Below are positions 1-12,562 of a stretch of DNA of 64,000 nt, in pieces; the first letter of the stretch is position 1, and every line of letters starts with the position of its first letter. A model generated the notes under the pieces. It did no database searches, was not told the DNA's origin, and saw nothing but the letters and a program-made list of their open reading frames with translations. Source of the stretch: Coturnix japonica (Eukaryota > Chordata > Aves > Galliformes > Phasianidae); the NCBI RefSeq assembly GCF_001577835.2, contig NC_029516.1, forward strand, positions 67,069,356-67,133,355. Direction: 5' to 3'. Made by a program: the position numbers and the translations under genes.

Positions 1-2018
1 GAGATGTGTTGCTCTTTCTTCTGAGAGAAGTCTGTCACTGTTCATTCCAGCTAACATAGCAACTCTTTACCTTCTCAGATTTCTGTCTGGCATATAAATC
101 AACTAGATTTGTTTCCAAAGCCAAAATGGCCCACACAAAGAAAACATAAGTTTACATCCTCAATGACCCAGCTGTACTCAGCCCTCTGAGTTGACTGCAT
201 ACACTGAAATACCTAGTAGAGCTGGAAGGATAAGTGTATTTGTGTCTGTACAGAAACATGTTTCTCTTTCTAAGAAGAAATGGTCAATTCTAATTTTCAC
301 ATAACAACTCTGGGGACCTAAAAATTTCAAGCATCCCCTTTCATGGGGGCTGTATCTATATTAACCGATGTGCTATACAGGGACCCCAGAAAGACAGTAT
401 CAGTGGTAATACAAATACATGTGGTAAATTTAATACAATTATCACTGAATAACTGTAGCATTCTCAGTAGTTTCTCATCCTAGTTTTCTTAGTGTTTCAT
501 TTATTTTTGGAAAACTAGGAAATTCCTTTATGGTATCATTTTCTCCATCATCTCTTCTGGCAGTATGAAATTTGGTAGGAGGCCCAGAAAGAAACCACTT
601 GAAAGATTTGGGCATTTTTATCCACATTGGTCTTAATGGGCACTGCATGAGTAAGTTTAGTTAACGCATGGTGAGTTAGCATGAACAATATGAAAAATGT
701 TCCTGTCTGATTTAAGTAAGTCCCCAGACAGCAATTACTTTACAGGATGTCAAACTCTGCTGTAGTCCTTACAGGTTTGAAATACTATTCCTTTGGAGTG
801 TGGTTGTAACTGAAAGACTGCAGGAATACAAATATTAGAGTGCACTTTTGTTCAGTATCTCCTTTCAGAAGGGTACTTAGACATTCACATCAAACAAGTC
901 TCACATGAAATTATCACACAGATTCTGAAGACGGGAGCCATGAGATTTCTTCCCTACTTGGTACAGGTAGTGATTCAGAAGCTTGCATTGATGCAGATAA
1001 ACAAAAGGCACAGCAACAAGGACTCCAGTGCAAGTTAGACACTGTTTTAGACTTCCCACGTTGCTTATGAGATTATGGATTATCCTCCACATTCTGTGTT
1101 GCCACCACTATAATGAAAACAGTGTAGGTATTTTATGGAGAGTATAGTTCCCTATATGTATCTGACAGACACACAGGAATTTGCAGAGTAGCTAACCTAA
1201 CTTATACACAGTTCACTCAACTGTTTGCTGTTCTTATACCAAAGTTCCTTTACCAAACCAACAGACCTAGATTGCACTGAAGGTGAAAGAAAGGATTGGG
1301 TTTTTTGATATCTTCCCTTTGAAGGCTCTGTAAGAAATAACATTTACTTCACTGCTCCATTAAATATATATATATATATATATGTATTTATATATATATA
1401 TATATATATCCAACAGCACCACTTTCTCTTTACAAATAATTCCTTTGTTCTAATAGACAGACAACAACCTGAGAGCTTGCTATTAATTTTTCCAGTATCA
1501 GCACTGAAATTAACTAATTAGCTCTGCAGTGAGATTTATTGATGCCAAACAACATAGTAACCCATTCCATGGATTTCTGTCAGTCTAGATGCTGAGAGTA
1601 AATGCAGCACAACAAGGAGTTGCAACTGATGCGGAGGCACCTATTGATTCAGTGTTCAGCTTATTTATTCACAATTAACTCCAGTGTTTAAGTGGAATGC
1701 CATTTTTCTTTCATGAGCCTGTGTAGGGTTTGGTGCACATTCATATGTATATATGTACAAGTGTCTACCTGAAAGAAAAAGTTTTCATTGTTTTCTGCCA
1801 ATTAGCACTAAATTTTCACTTGCTATTCTGAAATTTCTGTCTGGGTAAATAACTAATTGACAGCTATGAAATACAGTTTTTAAGTGTCCACGTGTTCATT
1901 GAAACTTAGTAGCTTTAAAAACTTAATAGGATGGCCTAGTCTGGATCACATCAGTGCTTAATGTGAACTCGTTTTGAACACTTGCATTTAACTTCTGCTG
2001 TTTGTCTTTATATCCCAG
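1..2018 (+). other. Intron of the FAR gene (partial)
   Basis: Non-coding stretch ending in the acceptor TTTATATCCCAG before the penultimate FAR exon. It contains a TA dinucleotide run at about 1365-1411. I see no exon or repeat family that I can name elsewhere in it. Confidence 0.8.
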
Positions 2019-2296
2019 TTATACAACTTTGATGTTCGTCAGCTGCATTGGTCAGAATACATTGAAAGCTATTGCCTAGGTGCTAAGAAGTATTTGCTAA
2101 ATGAGGACATGTCCGGCATCCCTGCAGCAAAGCAGCACTTACGAAAGTAAGTTATAACCAATGACAAGTACCAGAGCTCCTGGCTATTTACCTTGCAATA
2201 TGTTATTATTGAAGATAAATATTGTTGGAGATAAGTATAGCAGAGCTTATTTATTTTGTGTCAGAGCATTATCAGCACTTCATTTTTAATTCCTGT

Positions 2297-2327
<31 letters not shown>

Positions 2328-3765
2328 TTAGAATCACAGAATAATAATTTTTTCAGGTGGAATGGACTTTTAAAGATCATCAAGTCCAACTCCCTTGCAA
2401 TTAACAGAGACATCTCCAGCTAGATCATGTTGCTCTCAGCCCTGTCCAGCCTAATTCTGAAAGTCTCCAAGAAAGTCTCCACTTTTTTAAGAAAACCATT
2501 CTTGGGCACTATGAGAAGTGAAAAACAGCTTGTTGCTAAAGTAAGGAGTGTTAGAATCACAGAATGGTTTGTGTTGGAAGAGACCTTAAAGATTATCTAG
2601 TTCCAATGCCTGTGCCATGGGCAGGGACACCTCCCACTAGACCATGTCGCCTAGGGTCCCACCTAACATGGCACTGAACAATTATAGGGATGGGACATCC
2701 ACAGTTCCTCTGGTCAGCCTGTTCTAGTGCCTCACTACTCTCTGAGAAATAATTCCTTTCTAACAGCTGATTTAATTCTCTCTTCTTTCAGTTTAAGGTC
2801 ACTATCTCTTGTTCTATCACTATACTCTCTGATAAAGAGTCTGTCCCCATCTGTCCTGTAGCTCCTCTTTAGGTACGGGAAGACCACAGTCAGCCTTTTC
2901 TCTGTACTGAACAACCCCAGCTCTCTTAGCCTCTCCTCACAGGGGAGTTGCTCCAGCCCTCTGATCATCTTCATGATCCTCTTTTGGACTCAGTCCAACA
3001 GATCTGTGTTGCTGGTGGTCCCAGAGCTGAATGTAGTACTCCAGGTGATACATTACTGCAAAAGTTAATATCTTTTATGATTACTGAGTAATTTCTTAAC
3101 ATTAAAAGCACAGTTTCACATAGAAAGAATAATTGTATTCTTCAGTTCCTGCGAAATTCCTCCAGCTCGTCACCAATCCTACACAGTCAAAAAAAACTAA
3201 AATACCAAATCAAAGAAGGAGGTATTGACGTGCCCTACACTGTAATTTAAAAAAAGCAAAAAAAAAAACCAAAAAAACAAAAAACAAAAAAAAACCAATA
3301 ATTTTCAGTCAGTCTATTCTTCAATCTACTCTGGTTTAAAAATTAGAGTACATGGAACACGAGACACTTAGAATATAGACATTCCACCTATTATGTTAAC
3401 AATTCACTACACTGCAACTTCAACACAGACTTTGTGGGATGGTAAGGACATCTAGGCCTAATATTTTCACTTATATAGGAGGGGCAAAAAGCTCAAGGGC
3501 CACTTCAAGACTTCATAGAAAGTAATCTGTAGCAAATTAATTAAGCTGGTAAGCTGTTCTTGTTTTTGTTTTCCTCCGTAACATGCCTATGTCTTTTCTC
3601 AGACTGAGGAATATCCGGTACGCGTTTAACACCACTCTCCTCGTGATCATCTGGCGCATTTTCATCGCAAGGTCACAGATGGCTCGAAACATCTGGTACT
3701 TTGTGGTGAGCCTCTGCTACAAGTTCCTCTCCTACTTCAGGGCATCCAGCACCCTCAGGCACTGA
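2019..3765 (+). CDS. Fatty acyl-CoA reductase (FAR1/FAR2 family), last two coding exons
   Basis: FAR enzymes sit in the peroxisomal membrane and reduce fatty acyl-CoA to fatty alcohol with NADPH, feeding ether-lipid and wax-ester synthesis. Coding exons are 2019-2146 (AG before, GTAAGT after) and 3603-3765 (after a TCTTTTCTCAG acceptor). Joined, they give 96 in-frame residues, the C-terminal fifth of a protein that is usually about 515 residues. Recognisable stretches are [20 protein letters not shown] in the first exon and, in the second, RNIRYAF, a hydrophobic segment (TTLLVIIW), then [11 protein letters not shown] and [16 protein letters not shown] at the stop. This matches the FAR C-terminal domain and membrane anchor from memory. 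The sequence is closer to FAR1 in the [10 protein letters not shown] stretch, while the end (LRH) fits neither human paralogue, so the paralogue is left open. Positions 1-2018 are intron; earlier exons lie outside the window. Intron 2147-3602 holds two CR1 fragments. Both exons look intact, which argues against a pseudogene. Confidence 0.92.
2327..2486 (-). mobile_element. CR1 LINE 3' fragment
   Basis: Begins on the + strand with AGAATCACAGAATAATAA, the reversed CR1 terminal repeat, followed by a diverged copy of the CR1 3' untranslated region (aagatcatcaagtccaactc). It sits in the last FAR intron just after an A run at 2297-2321. Diverged, so old. Confidence 0.75.
2552..3058 (-). mobile_element. 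CR1 LINE 3' fragment
   Basis: Starts with GAATCACAGAATGG and continues through the CR1 3' untranslated region into the end of the reverse-transcriptase ORF. On the - strand the segment at 2735-2974 reads [20 protein letters not shown], the conserved CR1 ORF2 C-terminus. The reading is interrupted by frameshifts. It is a second, separate CR1 copy 65 bp from the previous one. Confidence 0.85.
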
Positions 3766-6700
3766 AGCTGTCCATCAACAACCAGCCTCTTCCAGAAGGA
3801 CCTCCAGTCCCCCCTAACCAGCAACAATGGGCATCAGAATCTGAAAGTAGCAGAAAAATCCACTCCCTCCAACTGCAACCTGCATTTATTGTGCACCAAT
3901 ATGTGTTCATCTTTTTAGTTTTGACAACCAATACATGGTTATATACATGGTGGTATTAATTTCATAGGACCAGACTGATTTTTAAAACCATAAAGCTTTA
4001 GGAACAGATGAAGATGGAATATTTTATTGAAAGTTCATTGTGCAAGAGTAAAGATTAACCAAAGTTGCAGTCTTCCCATGTACTACCTGTTTTAGACTAT
4101 TTTAATCCCATCCTCCTCCATAAAAGAGGCAGATTAAAGCACACAACCTTGGAAGAAAAGAATGCCATCAAAGAAGAACCAGTCAAGGAAATTAACCTTT
4201 AAGAGGTCTTCATAAAGAGGCTATTTATTCCTTTATTCTCATTCAGAAATTTTACATTTTCCATTTTTCAAAACCTAGAGGGAAAAAACATCCTAGTTAC
4301 ACTAGGCCAGTGAACACACTGAACAGTTTTCAGATCTTGTCTTATATTCCTACTGAGGACTGATACTTTCAAGCCATAACTGAAGACACAAAGAGAATTT
4401 ACATACCTATGCTAACTGTACTCACTCACATGCTGCTTTCTTATGGAGAGGCATTTCTTCTCTCATTGGTTAAGGTTGCAGTTATCTTCCATTAAACAGC
4501 CTTGTACTTGCATTTATCACTTTTGCTTGGAACATTTCTTCAGCTTGAAAAATGCTCTATTTACTCTGAGGATATAGAGAAGAATACCTAAAAGACTGAA
4601 GAAAAAAAATAAATCAAAAACTCATTATTATTTTTGAGAAGTAGGTCTCTTTCTCCATTCCATTTGCTTCCCTGTAGCTCAAAAACAAACTGATACTGTC
4701 CTTCAGGATCTCACTAAAGCTAAATCACTTTACTTCAGATGGTGAAAAATATGTACAGACATGTATGGGGGGAATCTTATCAATCAGGACAACTCTGCTA
4801 CCACTTGTCAAGAGAGCCTGAAACTTATTTCTGTTGAGGTTAAGAAAGGTTTCAGAGGTTGACTTCTGTGTAAAAATTATCATGTGCTCTGAAAGTAATG
4901 TTTTGTCCTACTCCACAGTTTAGAAAGGAATTCAAGGATCTTACTAATGCTCATGGCTACTGGAGATATTTGTTTCACCTAGTGAAGCATGAATTCCCCT
5001 GGAAAAGACTGGAGAAAGAGAGAATTTTCTTCAAAGTAGCTGGTACAATGACAGCCTTAGTGCAAAAACAGATTTACTCATGCTATCAAATTTTCAAAAT
5101 CAAAAGTAATAGTGGAATATATTTTGTTCAGATTACACTGAATAAGTATGGTAAGATTATGAGACTTGAAAACAGCCAGTTTTTGAAAGAACTGCAGCAT
5201 CCAGTTTGCCTGGACTTGTGTCACATTAGCTGTCTTAATGCTGCATCTCATTAAATGCCATAATGGCTCTTTTGAGAGTTGAGAATAGCATTTACAAAGC
5301 TGTCATTCTTTAAAGGGTTTTGGTAGCAAAGGCAAGAGCAAGTTATGATGACTGTGTATTTTTATTTGAGCATCCAAGCTGATTCAGAAGTCTTTGTAAA
5401 GATGCAAGGAATTACAAGATAAGATATGCTTGTATGCCCTGTGGGTCTAATTTTAAGCAGCTGCCAAATGATGACTGCAGCATGCCCTAACCAGAAACCT
5501 GGTATCCAAAATGGCAAGACTCCGGCATTTCCTAGAAAAGATACAATTTCCTTAAGCTCTTGACTTGAAAACATACTTTCAAAATGAAACTGTTAGTTGT
5601 CTGTTTTCCAATGCCAGAAAGTTGGCGGTGCATTCTGTGCGTTGTGCTAATTTAAGATATCACTGTCTAGAAGACCAGGTTTACAAGCTGGGGTCCAGAT
5701 ACTTTATGCATGCTCCTTCTGTAGCAGTTTATATGGTGAAGGTCAGCTGCATTATACTTGGCTAACTGGGACTACGGTTACCTTAGTAGAGCAAGGCAGG
5801 TCACTATAGGGATGCCACTAGAAAGTCTGCATTCCCTCAAGTAAATAATCAGATCATCAGCCAGCTTCCAGTCTAATTATATGAAAGGCTTAAAGCAGAA
5901 CAAAACCGCAGACTATTTGGAAACAAACTTCATTTAAAAACAAAAAATGAGGTAAGAATTCTACCTCATCTCCAAGAAGCCTTTTCTGTAAGTGCCTGAC
6001 TTACACATGAAGAGAAGCTTCAGCTGAGGGAATCATAGGTCTTAAGCTGCACACAAGATAAGAACAATACGGTGTCTCACAGAAAAGTCAAATACTGCAG
6101 ATGTGCTATACCTGCAACAGATGGCTGATGCAGACCAGACATACTACTGTTGGGCTTTGAGTACGGTGTCCTGCCTTCCCTTCACCAATGCTAGTTATGC
6201 CACGCATCCTTCAACTATGCCTGTAGGCATTCTTAGTAATTTGCACAGGCTGTATTGTTCCAACAAGTCTAATATGTATGTGCTCAATATGAGTACATTT
6301 GAACCTGATTTCTGCATGTATAAAAGAACACTTCAGGCTTCACGCAGAACATTGATGGTATCACATTCTAAAGTGCTTCAGCATTTTGCTGAAGGTATCA
6401 GCTACTGCAAAGCTCCTGCTCATCCTTGAAAGACAGCTGGAACGTTACAGAACTGCTGCAGTTGCGGATGGCGTATGCTAATCTGGAGACCTTTCACAGC
6501 CTATGCAATGTTGGCAGAAGCTGGTTCCAGTGCTCTGGCCTTGCCTATGGGGGAGATCAAGCTGTTAGCTTGTCTTAACACAGACATAACACATATGAAA
6601 CTTGAACCTTCATTTCCCTGTGGTCTGAGACATTTTCAGGTGATCATCTGAACCACAACATAAAAAGAAAAAAAAAGACAATAGAAAAACCCAGTGGAGA

Positions 6701-9214
6701 ACTGACACATGGCAATGGCATTTGTCTGCCATTTCTGATAGTAATCATGGAAAGCTGCACCTAGTGAAAGAATTTGTTCTCACCTCAAGTAGTGACTTAC
6801 CTTGGACATGTTTTACTTTGTGCTTCTCAGTGTACTTATATGCACTCTGAAGAAATCCAAGTCTTGGAGACTATATATAAAATGCTGAGTGACAACTTCT
6901 TTTATTATTCCAAATCTCTCTCCCTCTCACATATACTCACTCTTTTCTCAAAAGAAAAACAAGCTAGGGCTCTTGTTAAGTTAAATCAGAGGTCCTGTGA
7001 AGACCTATGATTTGTGCACAAATTAATGTGAACAATTCAGGAATGGACACTAATCATGGCTGAAGGCTCAAAGTTTTACTACCTGAATGACTGAGAAAGG
7101 TCTCACTCAGACTCCCCTCCACCCCCCGCAATCGAGGTAGCATGGCCAGTGCTATAGGGAAAAACTATGAGGGACATTTCTACAGCCTGTGCTCATAGCA
7201 GAAGGGTTGCTAGGTATGGCACATCCTGCTCAATGAGGAAAGGGAGATGCAAGAAATCAGAGAAGCATGAGCTGCCAAACCTAGAGGGCTCTGTCTCCCA
7301 GTGGGCAGGGGAAGAGCTCCATCAGCATTCTGTGATCAGTTTCTTCTCATAAGATGGATAAACTAAAAGGCTCCCTAACAACCTGTTCAGTTCTTTCCCC
7401 CAAAAGCCAACAGGCAGCATAGAGAACAGTATTAGCAGACATCCTGCATAGCCACAAAAGAAAATACCTGCCACAGGACAGTATAATGAGATAATCATCT
7501 GTAATTCTTTGTACTCTATGAACCTGCAGTGTAGCTACTCGCTCATAGTGCTGGAGGCCTTCAGTGCTGCTACAGCAATAGCATGCATGACTGCTGAACG
7601 CAGTGTACTCATGTTCTGTTAATTCTCTGTGTAAACACTATTCTGTAGTCTGCAGATGTATGAAAATATCATTTCATTGTCCAAGAAGAACGAGTACAAG
7701 CTTGCCATTAAGAAGTGTCTCTGCTTTTCATTAAATTGCTGTAACAACAACAAAATCCCTAAATGAATCAGAGTTGAAACTGGTATTTGACTGACAGCCA
7801 AGGCTGTTTGCCTCCAGCATGTCCACTATAAGAAATAAAATTTCTCTCCTCCATCCTTCTCTACCCTGATAACTTTGTTAAGAAAACTACATTATTTCTT
7901 CTTAGAAGACATACTGACATTCAACTTAATGTTGGCACATTACCCACCTCCTCAATGGATTTGTTATTTTACACTTTCCAAGAAAACATCATTATAGCTG
8001 TCTGTGTGCATGTTTACAGCTTTCAGCACAAGTGTGTTCTCATGCAACATGCAGAGAGGGTAACATAGATGTGTTTATACTGAAATGACAGGCCTCACTT
8101 GTTTGATATACTCTATTCTAAACCAGTTTAAGATGAAGCAAGAAAACCTATCTTTGTTTCAAATGTAAAGAAAATCTAACCTGTAGTACTATTAAATAAT
8201 CAAATCATGATCATGAATGAGCAATTGGGAAAAGGTGGGGGGGTTGGGGGGGGAAGCATTCTTTTATTTGTAAATATGCTACAGCTTCTTGGTTGAAAGC
8301 ATATGGTGTTGCTCTTCCAGCACTGACATTCAACTGCAGAAAGCAAAAGTGAATTTTTAAATTTTTATTACAATTAGATCCTTTATTCTACAACTGAGTA
8401 AATAACATACGGTATATTCGCCATCAGTTAAAAGGAAGAATATTTCACTATATGGTGCTAAATATTAGTATGAAGGTGGTACAGATTTACTTGAGGCAAT
8501 TAAAATAATTGTATTTGGGGAATAATTAAGTACTATCCCACTTCTCTCTCTTGCTAAAAATCCAACTGTGAATTGTTTTGTTCAGATTAACACAAAGCTG
8601 CTTATGAAAAGTTTCTTGTTCTTATATAATCTTGGCAGATTTTACTTAGTAAAACCAATATTCTCCCGCTTTCCAAAGTTTCTATGGTTCTATCTGCTAT
8701 TTCTATTCTCCGGTTAGCTATGAGACAACTGTAAATCTTATACATTGTACTTACAAATTTCTAATGTAAAGGCGTAAGCTTCTGAGCTCACAAATCAGAT
8801 AAAATGGGAAATTCACAGATTCTGAGAACTTCAGCCATAAAATTGTTAATATGATATTTATGTTACTTTAAACATTTAATAAAACAGAATATTTTAAAAC
8901 TATGGTTATTTGGTATGTGTTTAACTTAATTGCTAAAGGAGCTGGTTACTTGCAGATCAGCATCGGCATCGTGTCTGCAGAACATCTGTACCGTGCTGCC
9001 ATCCAGGTCACAGCGTATGTGGAACCACAGCCCCATCTACAGGAAGCTGCCGTCACAAGCACCTCCTGCACAGGCCAGAACAAGAGAAATAAGCAGGGAA
9101 GAAAAATCTCTACTTTTAATAAAGTAATGACAGAGAGACATTAACCCAGATACCCACAATCAGGATGGGAGCAGCTCAACTAAATCCACCCCAGAAAGAG
9201 AGAGGGACAGGTCT
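3766..9214. other. Intergenic: FAR 3' untranslated region, then unassigned sequence
   Basis: The first 0.8 kb is probably FAR 3' untranslated region. After that I find no gene. A 118-residue open frame at 4898-5254 has no recognisable domain. G-rich runs occur at 8236-8258. A locally GC-rich patch at about 8945-9085 is noted under findings. Confidence 0.6.
4608..4613 (+). terminator. Possible poly(A) signal of the FAR gene
   Basis: AATAAA lies about 840 bases after the FAR stop codon in an A-rich stretch. It is the first clear canonical hexamer on the + strand after the stop. Use of it is inference. Confidence 0.3.
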
Positions 9215-10028
9215 TCAGAAAGAACAGACTGCTAATAATCAAGGTTTTGCACTTGGGCCGGAAGAACCCCAGGCACCTGTACAGACTGGGAGGAGTGGTC
9301 CTTGAGAGCAGCTCGGCAGAGAAGGAACCTGGGGGTTCCTGATGGACGAAAGACTCAACATGAGCCAGCAGTGCACTCTGGCAGCCTGGAAAGCAAATGG
9401 GAATCCTGGGCTCCATCAGAGAGGGGTGGTCAGAAGGGATAGGGAGGTGATTGTCCCTCTCTACTCGGCTCTTGTGAGGCCCCATCTGGAGTACTGTTGT
9501 CCAGGTGTGGAGCCCTCAGTACAAAAAAGATATGGAGATTTTTTGGATGGGTCCAGAGGAGGGCCCAGAAATGATCAGGGGGCTGGAGCACCTCCCCTAT
9601 GAGGACAGGCTGAGGGAGTTGGGTTTGTTCAGCCTGGAGAGAGAGAAGCGTTGCGGGGTGACCTCATTGCAGCCTTTTCAGTACCTGAAGGGAACTTACT
9701 CCCAGGAGGGGAGTAAACTCTTCGAAAGGGCTGACAATAGCAGGACACGGGGAAATGGTTTTAAGTTAAAAGAGGGAAAGATTTAGGTTGGATGTTAGGG
9801 GGAAGTTCTTCACTAGGAGAGTGGTATTGGCCCTGGACAGGCTGCCAGGGAGGTTGTGGATGCCCGTCCTTGGAGGTGTTCAAGACCAGGTTGGACGGGC
9901 GCCTGGGCAACCTGATTTCTAGTAAAGGTGTATGTTTGGTGGCCCTGCCAGGCAGGGGGATTGGAACTACATGATCCTTGAGGTCCCTTCCAACCCGGGG
10001 TCATTTCTGTGAAATCTGTGATTCTGTA
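9215..10028 (+). mobile_element. CR1 LINE, 5'-truncated, 3' end intact
   Basis: Carries the end of CR1 ORF2. The segment 9342-9602 reads MDERLNMSQQCTLAAWKANG and then YSALVRPHLEYCCPGVEPS in one frame, typical of the reverse-transcriptase C-terminal end, and a shifted frame continues with [20 protein letters not shown]. The 3' untranslated region follows, ending in GTGAAATCTGTGATTCTGT. It is the same subfamily as the 24.4 kb copy. Low decay suggests one of the younger CR1 copies here. Confidence 0.92.
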
Positions 10029-11299
10029 ACCCAACCAACTTCCTCAAAGTTTACTACTTTCATTTGACAATATTCCCCAGTACCTTAGTTTTACAAGGTA
10101 AGACCTTCATTTGACATCAGAAGTCATTTCACTAATTCCAACAATCGTAGTGTCAATTGTTTAGCATGTACATCTCTTACTGCCAAATCACAAATGTATT
10201 TTTCATTCAGATTTTCCCCAAAAGGGGAAAAAAGATGTGTTTGGTTTTTTTTATCTAGTTTTCAAATAAGACAAAAACAAAAGAAGAATGAATTGGACCA
10301 ACTCCTGAACAAAGAAAAACCCAGAACAACTGGAAAACTGAGGTAGTATTTGGCACATACCATTAATTCTGAAAGAGAAGCCTTTTGTCCATTCCCATAA
10401 ATAGGCAATCATGCAAACAGTCTAGTGATCATCATCAGTTGGCCCGTTTCTTTTAAACAATGAGGTCTTGTGCAGCATTTAGAACATAGAGTGAAGACAA
10501 ATACAGGTATTGTCTTGTCAACAACACAGGCTTAATAGATACAAAAATGTGTGTGAGTGGGAATATCTTTGAATGTGTGCAGATGTGTGCACATGTATAT
10601 GCGTCTGTGCATATATATACATATATGCATATACACTGTAAGTTCTACAAATTCTGCAGGACTAATGCAATGCTGCAGACAAGGAAATCTGACTACCTGG
10701 CTTGGCCTTGAACAAAAGCCTTTGCACGTGAAGACAACGGGCAACAGTACTGATAACAACTACAAATCTATCTCAAACTAGGAGAGACTGATAGCACTGA
10801 TAGACACCAGGTTCAACAGCTGAGGACCAAATGAGCTTGTGCCTAAATGGAAACTTATGACTGCAAGTCAATCATCTTACCCCACATAGATTGAGCAGTC
10901 CAAAAACCTTTTCAAGACTTTCTGCATAGCAGCTGAGTGCATGACAGGATCTCTCCTGTAGAAGGGATGCCTCCTGAGGTTATATCTGCACAGAGATCCC
11001 TTATACCTTAACATCAAGACATCTTACCATCACTCTGTAAGTGACTAATAGTTTGTTCCCAGAGTTGCAATAAATGGTCAGGTTAGCATTATTTTGAATC
11101 TTGTAGCATTCCAAAAACAAGATAACAGTGAAAAAGGGTATTTCAACTCCTTCTGCATCAGTTCCTGGGAAAGGAAATAACCCCATCCACTCCCTTCACC
11201 AGGAATTACAGGGCATGAAGCAAAAGAACAAGTAATGCCCAGAAAGTGATTGGTCTGCCTGTCTGGCAAATGGAGGCTTATCAATGGTTAAGTTATGAT
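10029..11299. other. Intergenic, nothing recognised except a TG/TA-rich run
   Basis: Contains an impure alternating purine-pyrimidine stretch at about 10548-10637 (TGTGTG then ATATAT). No gene or repeat family was recognised. Confidence 0.6.
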
Positions 11300-12211
11300 C
11301 ACAGAATCATTGAATCATAGAATGGCTTGGGTTGGAAGGGACCTCAAGGATCATCAAATTCCAACTCCCCTGCCACAGGCAGGGCCACCAACCTCCATAC
11401 ATAATACTAGACCAGGCATGACAACATTAAAATATGATTTATTTTAATTCCAGTGGATTCCTCAACATGCTCTGAGTGAAAAAAAAACTTCCTGGTATCT
11501 AATCTGAATCACCCCTCCTTTAGTTTAAACCCATTCCCCCTTGTCCTATCACTACCTACCCTTGTAAAAAGTTGATTTACCTCATGTTTATAATATCCCT
11601 TTAAATACTGGAAGGGTGCAATGAAGTCTCCCTAGAACTTTCCCCATACTGAACTAGCCAAGCTCCCTCAGCCTGTTTGCACAGTTGCTCCAGCAAGGTG
11701 CTCCAGCACCTTGATAATCTTTGTGGCTCTCCTCTGGGCCCACTCTTCACATCTTTCCTGAGCTGGGGGCCCCAGAACAAGATGCTTGACTGCAAGTGGG
11801 ACTTTTGTTTGTCAAGATCCCTTTGGATGGCATTCTTTCCTTCTGTCATATCAAACCACATCACTCAGCTTCGTTTTGCCTGCCAACTTGCTGAGTGCAC
11901 TTGATCCCATCAAACATGTCATTGAAAAAGATGTTAAAGAGTATCAGTCCCAAGATGGACACCTGTGGGACACCACTCATCATTGGCCTCCATCTGAACA
12001 CAGAGCCATTTACTACAACCCTCTGGTCATGATCATCCAACCAATTGTTTACCTTCTGAACAGTCTACCCTTCAAACCCATATTTCTCCAATTTAGATTT
12101 AAGGATGTCATGTGGGACCATATAAAAGGACTTGCAGACACCTGAGGAGATGACATCTGTTGTCCTCTCTTTGTTCAACGACTCTGTCACTCCATCATAG
12201 AATGCCACCAT
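11300..12211 (-). mobile_element. CR1 LINE, 3' end and part of ORF2
   Basis: Begins at the reversed CR1 tail (CACAGAATCATTGAATCATAGAATGG), continues through the 3' untranslated region with the typical GGTTGGAAGGGACCTCAAGG stretch, and runs for about 0.9 kb into ORF2-derived sequence. It ends where the mariner fragment at 12.2 kb begins, which suggests that the mariner either inserted next to it or cut it short. Many small deletions and shifts mark it as old. Confidence 0.8.
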
Positions 12212-12562
12212 ATTGGTAAAGATACGTCACTGAATTCCTCCATAAAAAATAAGAATTGCATCCATTGACATTCATTGATGCTTGCTGAATGTTTTTTGGA
12301 GACCAAGCAGTGGTTGCTAGCACATTACACTGGTGGGTGGTGAGTTTCAGCAACGGGGACAGCAGTTCACTTTCACTGGTGCAATTTTCAGGAGTCCGGC
12401 ACGCATGCTGTTGTTTATCACCAGCAAAAACCCATAACCGATGATGGTGGTTGAAAAAGTAGTATTTCGTAGATAAGAATCGGCTCTATCAAATAGTGTT
12501 ATTGTACTCTTTGTACTTGTTGCAGTTTTCATGGAAATAAATACAAATACTTTCAGAACGAC
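12212..12562 (+). mobile_element. Mariner (Galluhop/Mariner1-like) fragment
   Basis: Matches from memory the avian Galluhop mariner. It contains GAATTCCTCCAT, then CATTGACATTCATTGATGCT encoding the transposase helix-turn-helix start (IDIH), a terminal stretch TCTATCAAATAGTGTTATTG, and TTCATGGAAATAAATAC, which leads into a degraded terminal inverted repeat ending near CTTTCAGAAC. The other inverted repeat and the rest of the transposase are missing. It is the largest of three copies in the transposase-bearing portion. Not functional. Confidence 0.75.

Noticed and set aside
4898-5254. 118-codon open frame (+ strand) between FAR and RAD51AP1
   Set aside because: No recognisable domain, AT-rich composition and no splice or promoter context; chance open frame or 3' untranslated sequence.
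8236-8258. G-quadruplex candidate
   Set aside because: Long G runs are present but single-copy and away from any promoter; too weak to list as a feature.
10546-10781. Overlapping open frames on both strands rich in His, Tyr and Cys
   Set aside because: They translate a TG/TA simple repeat.
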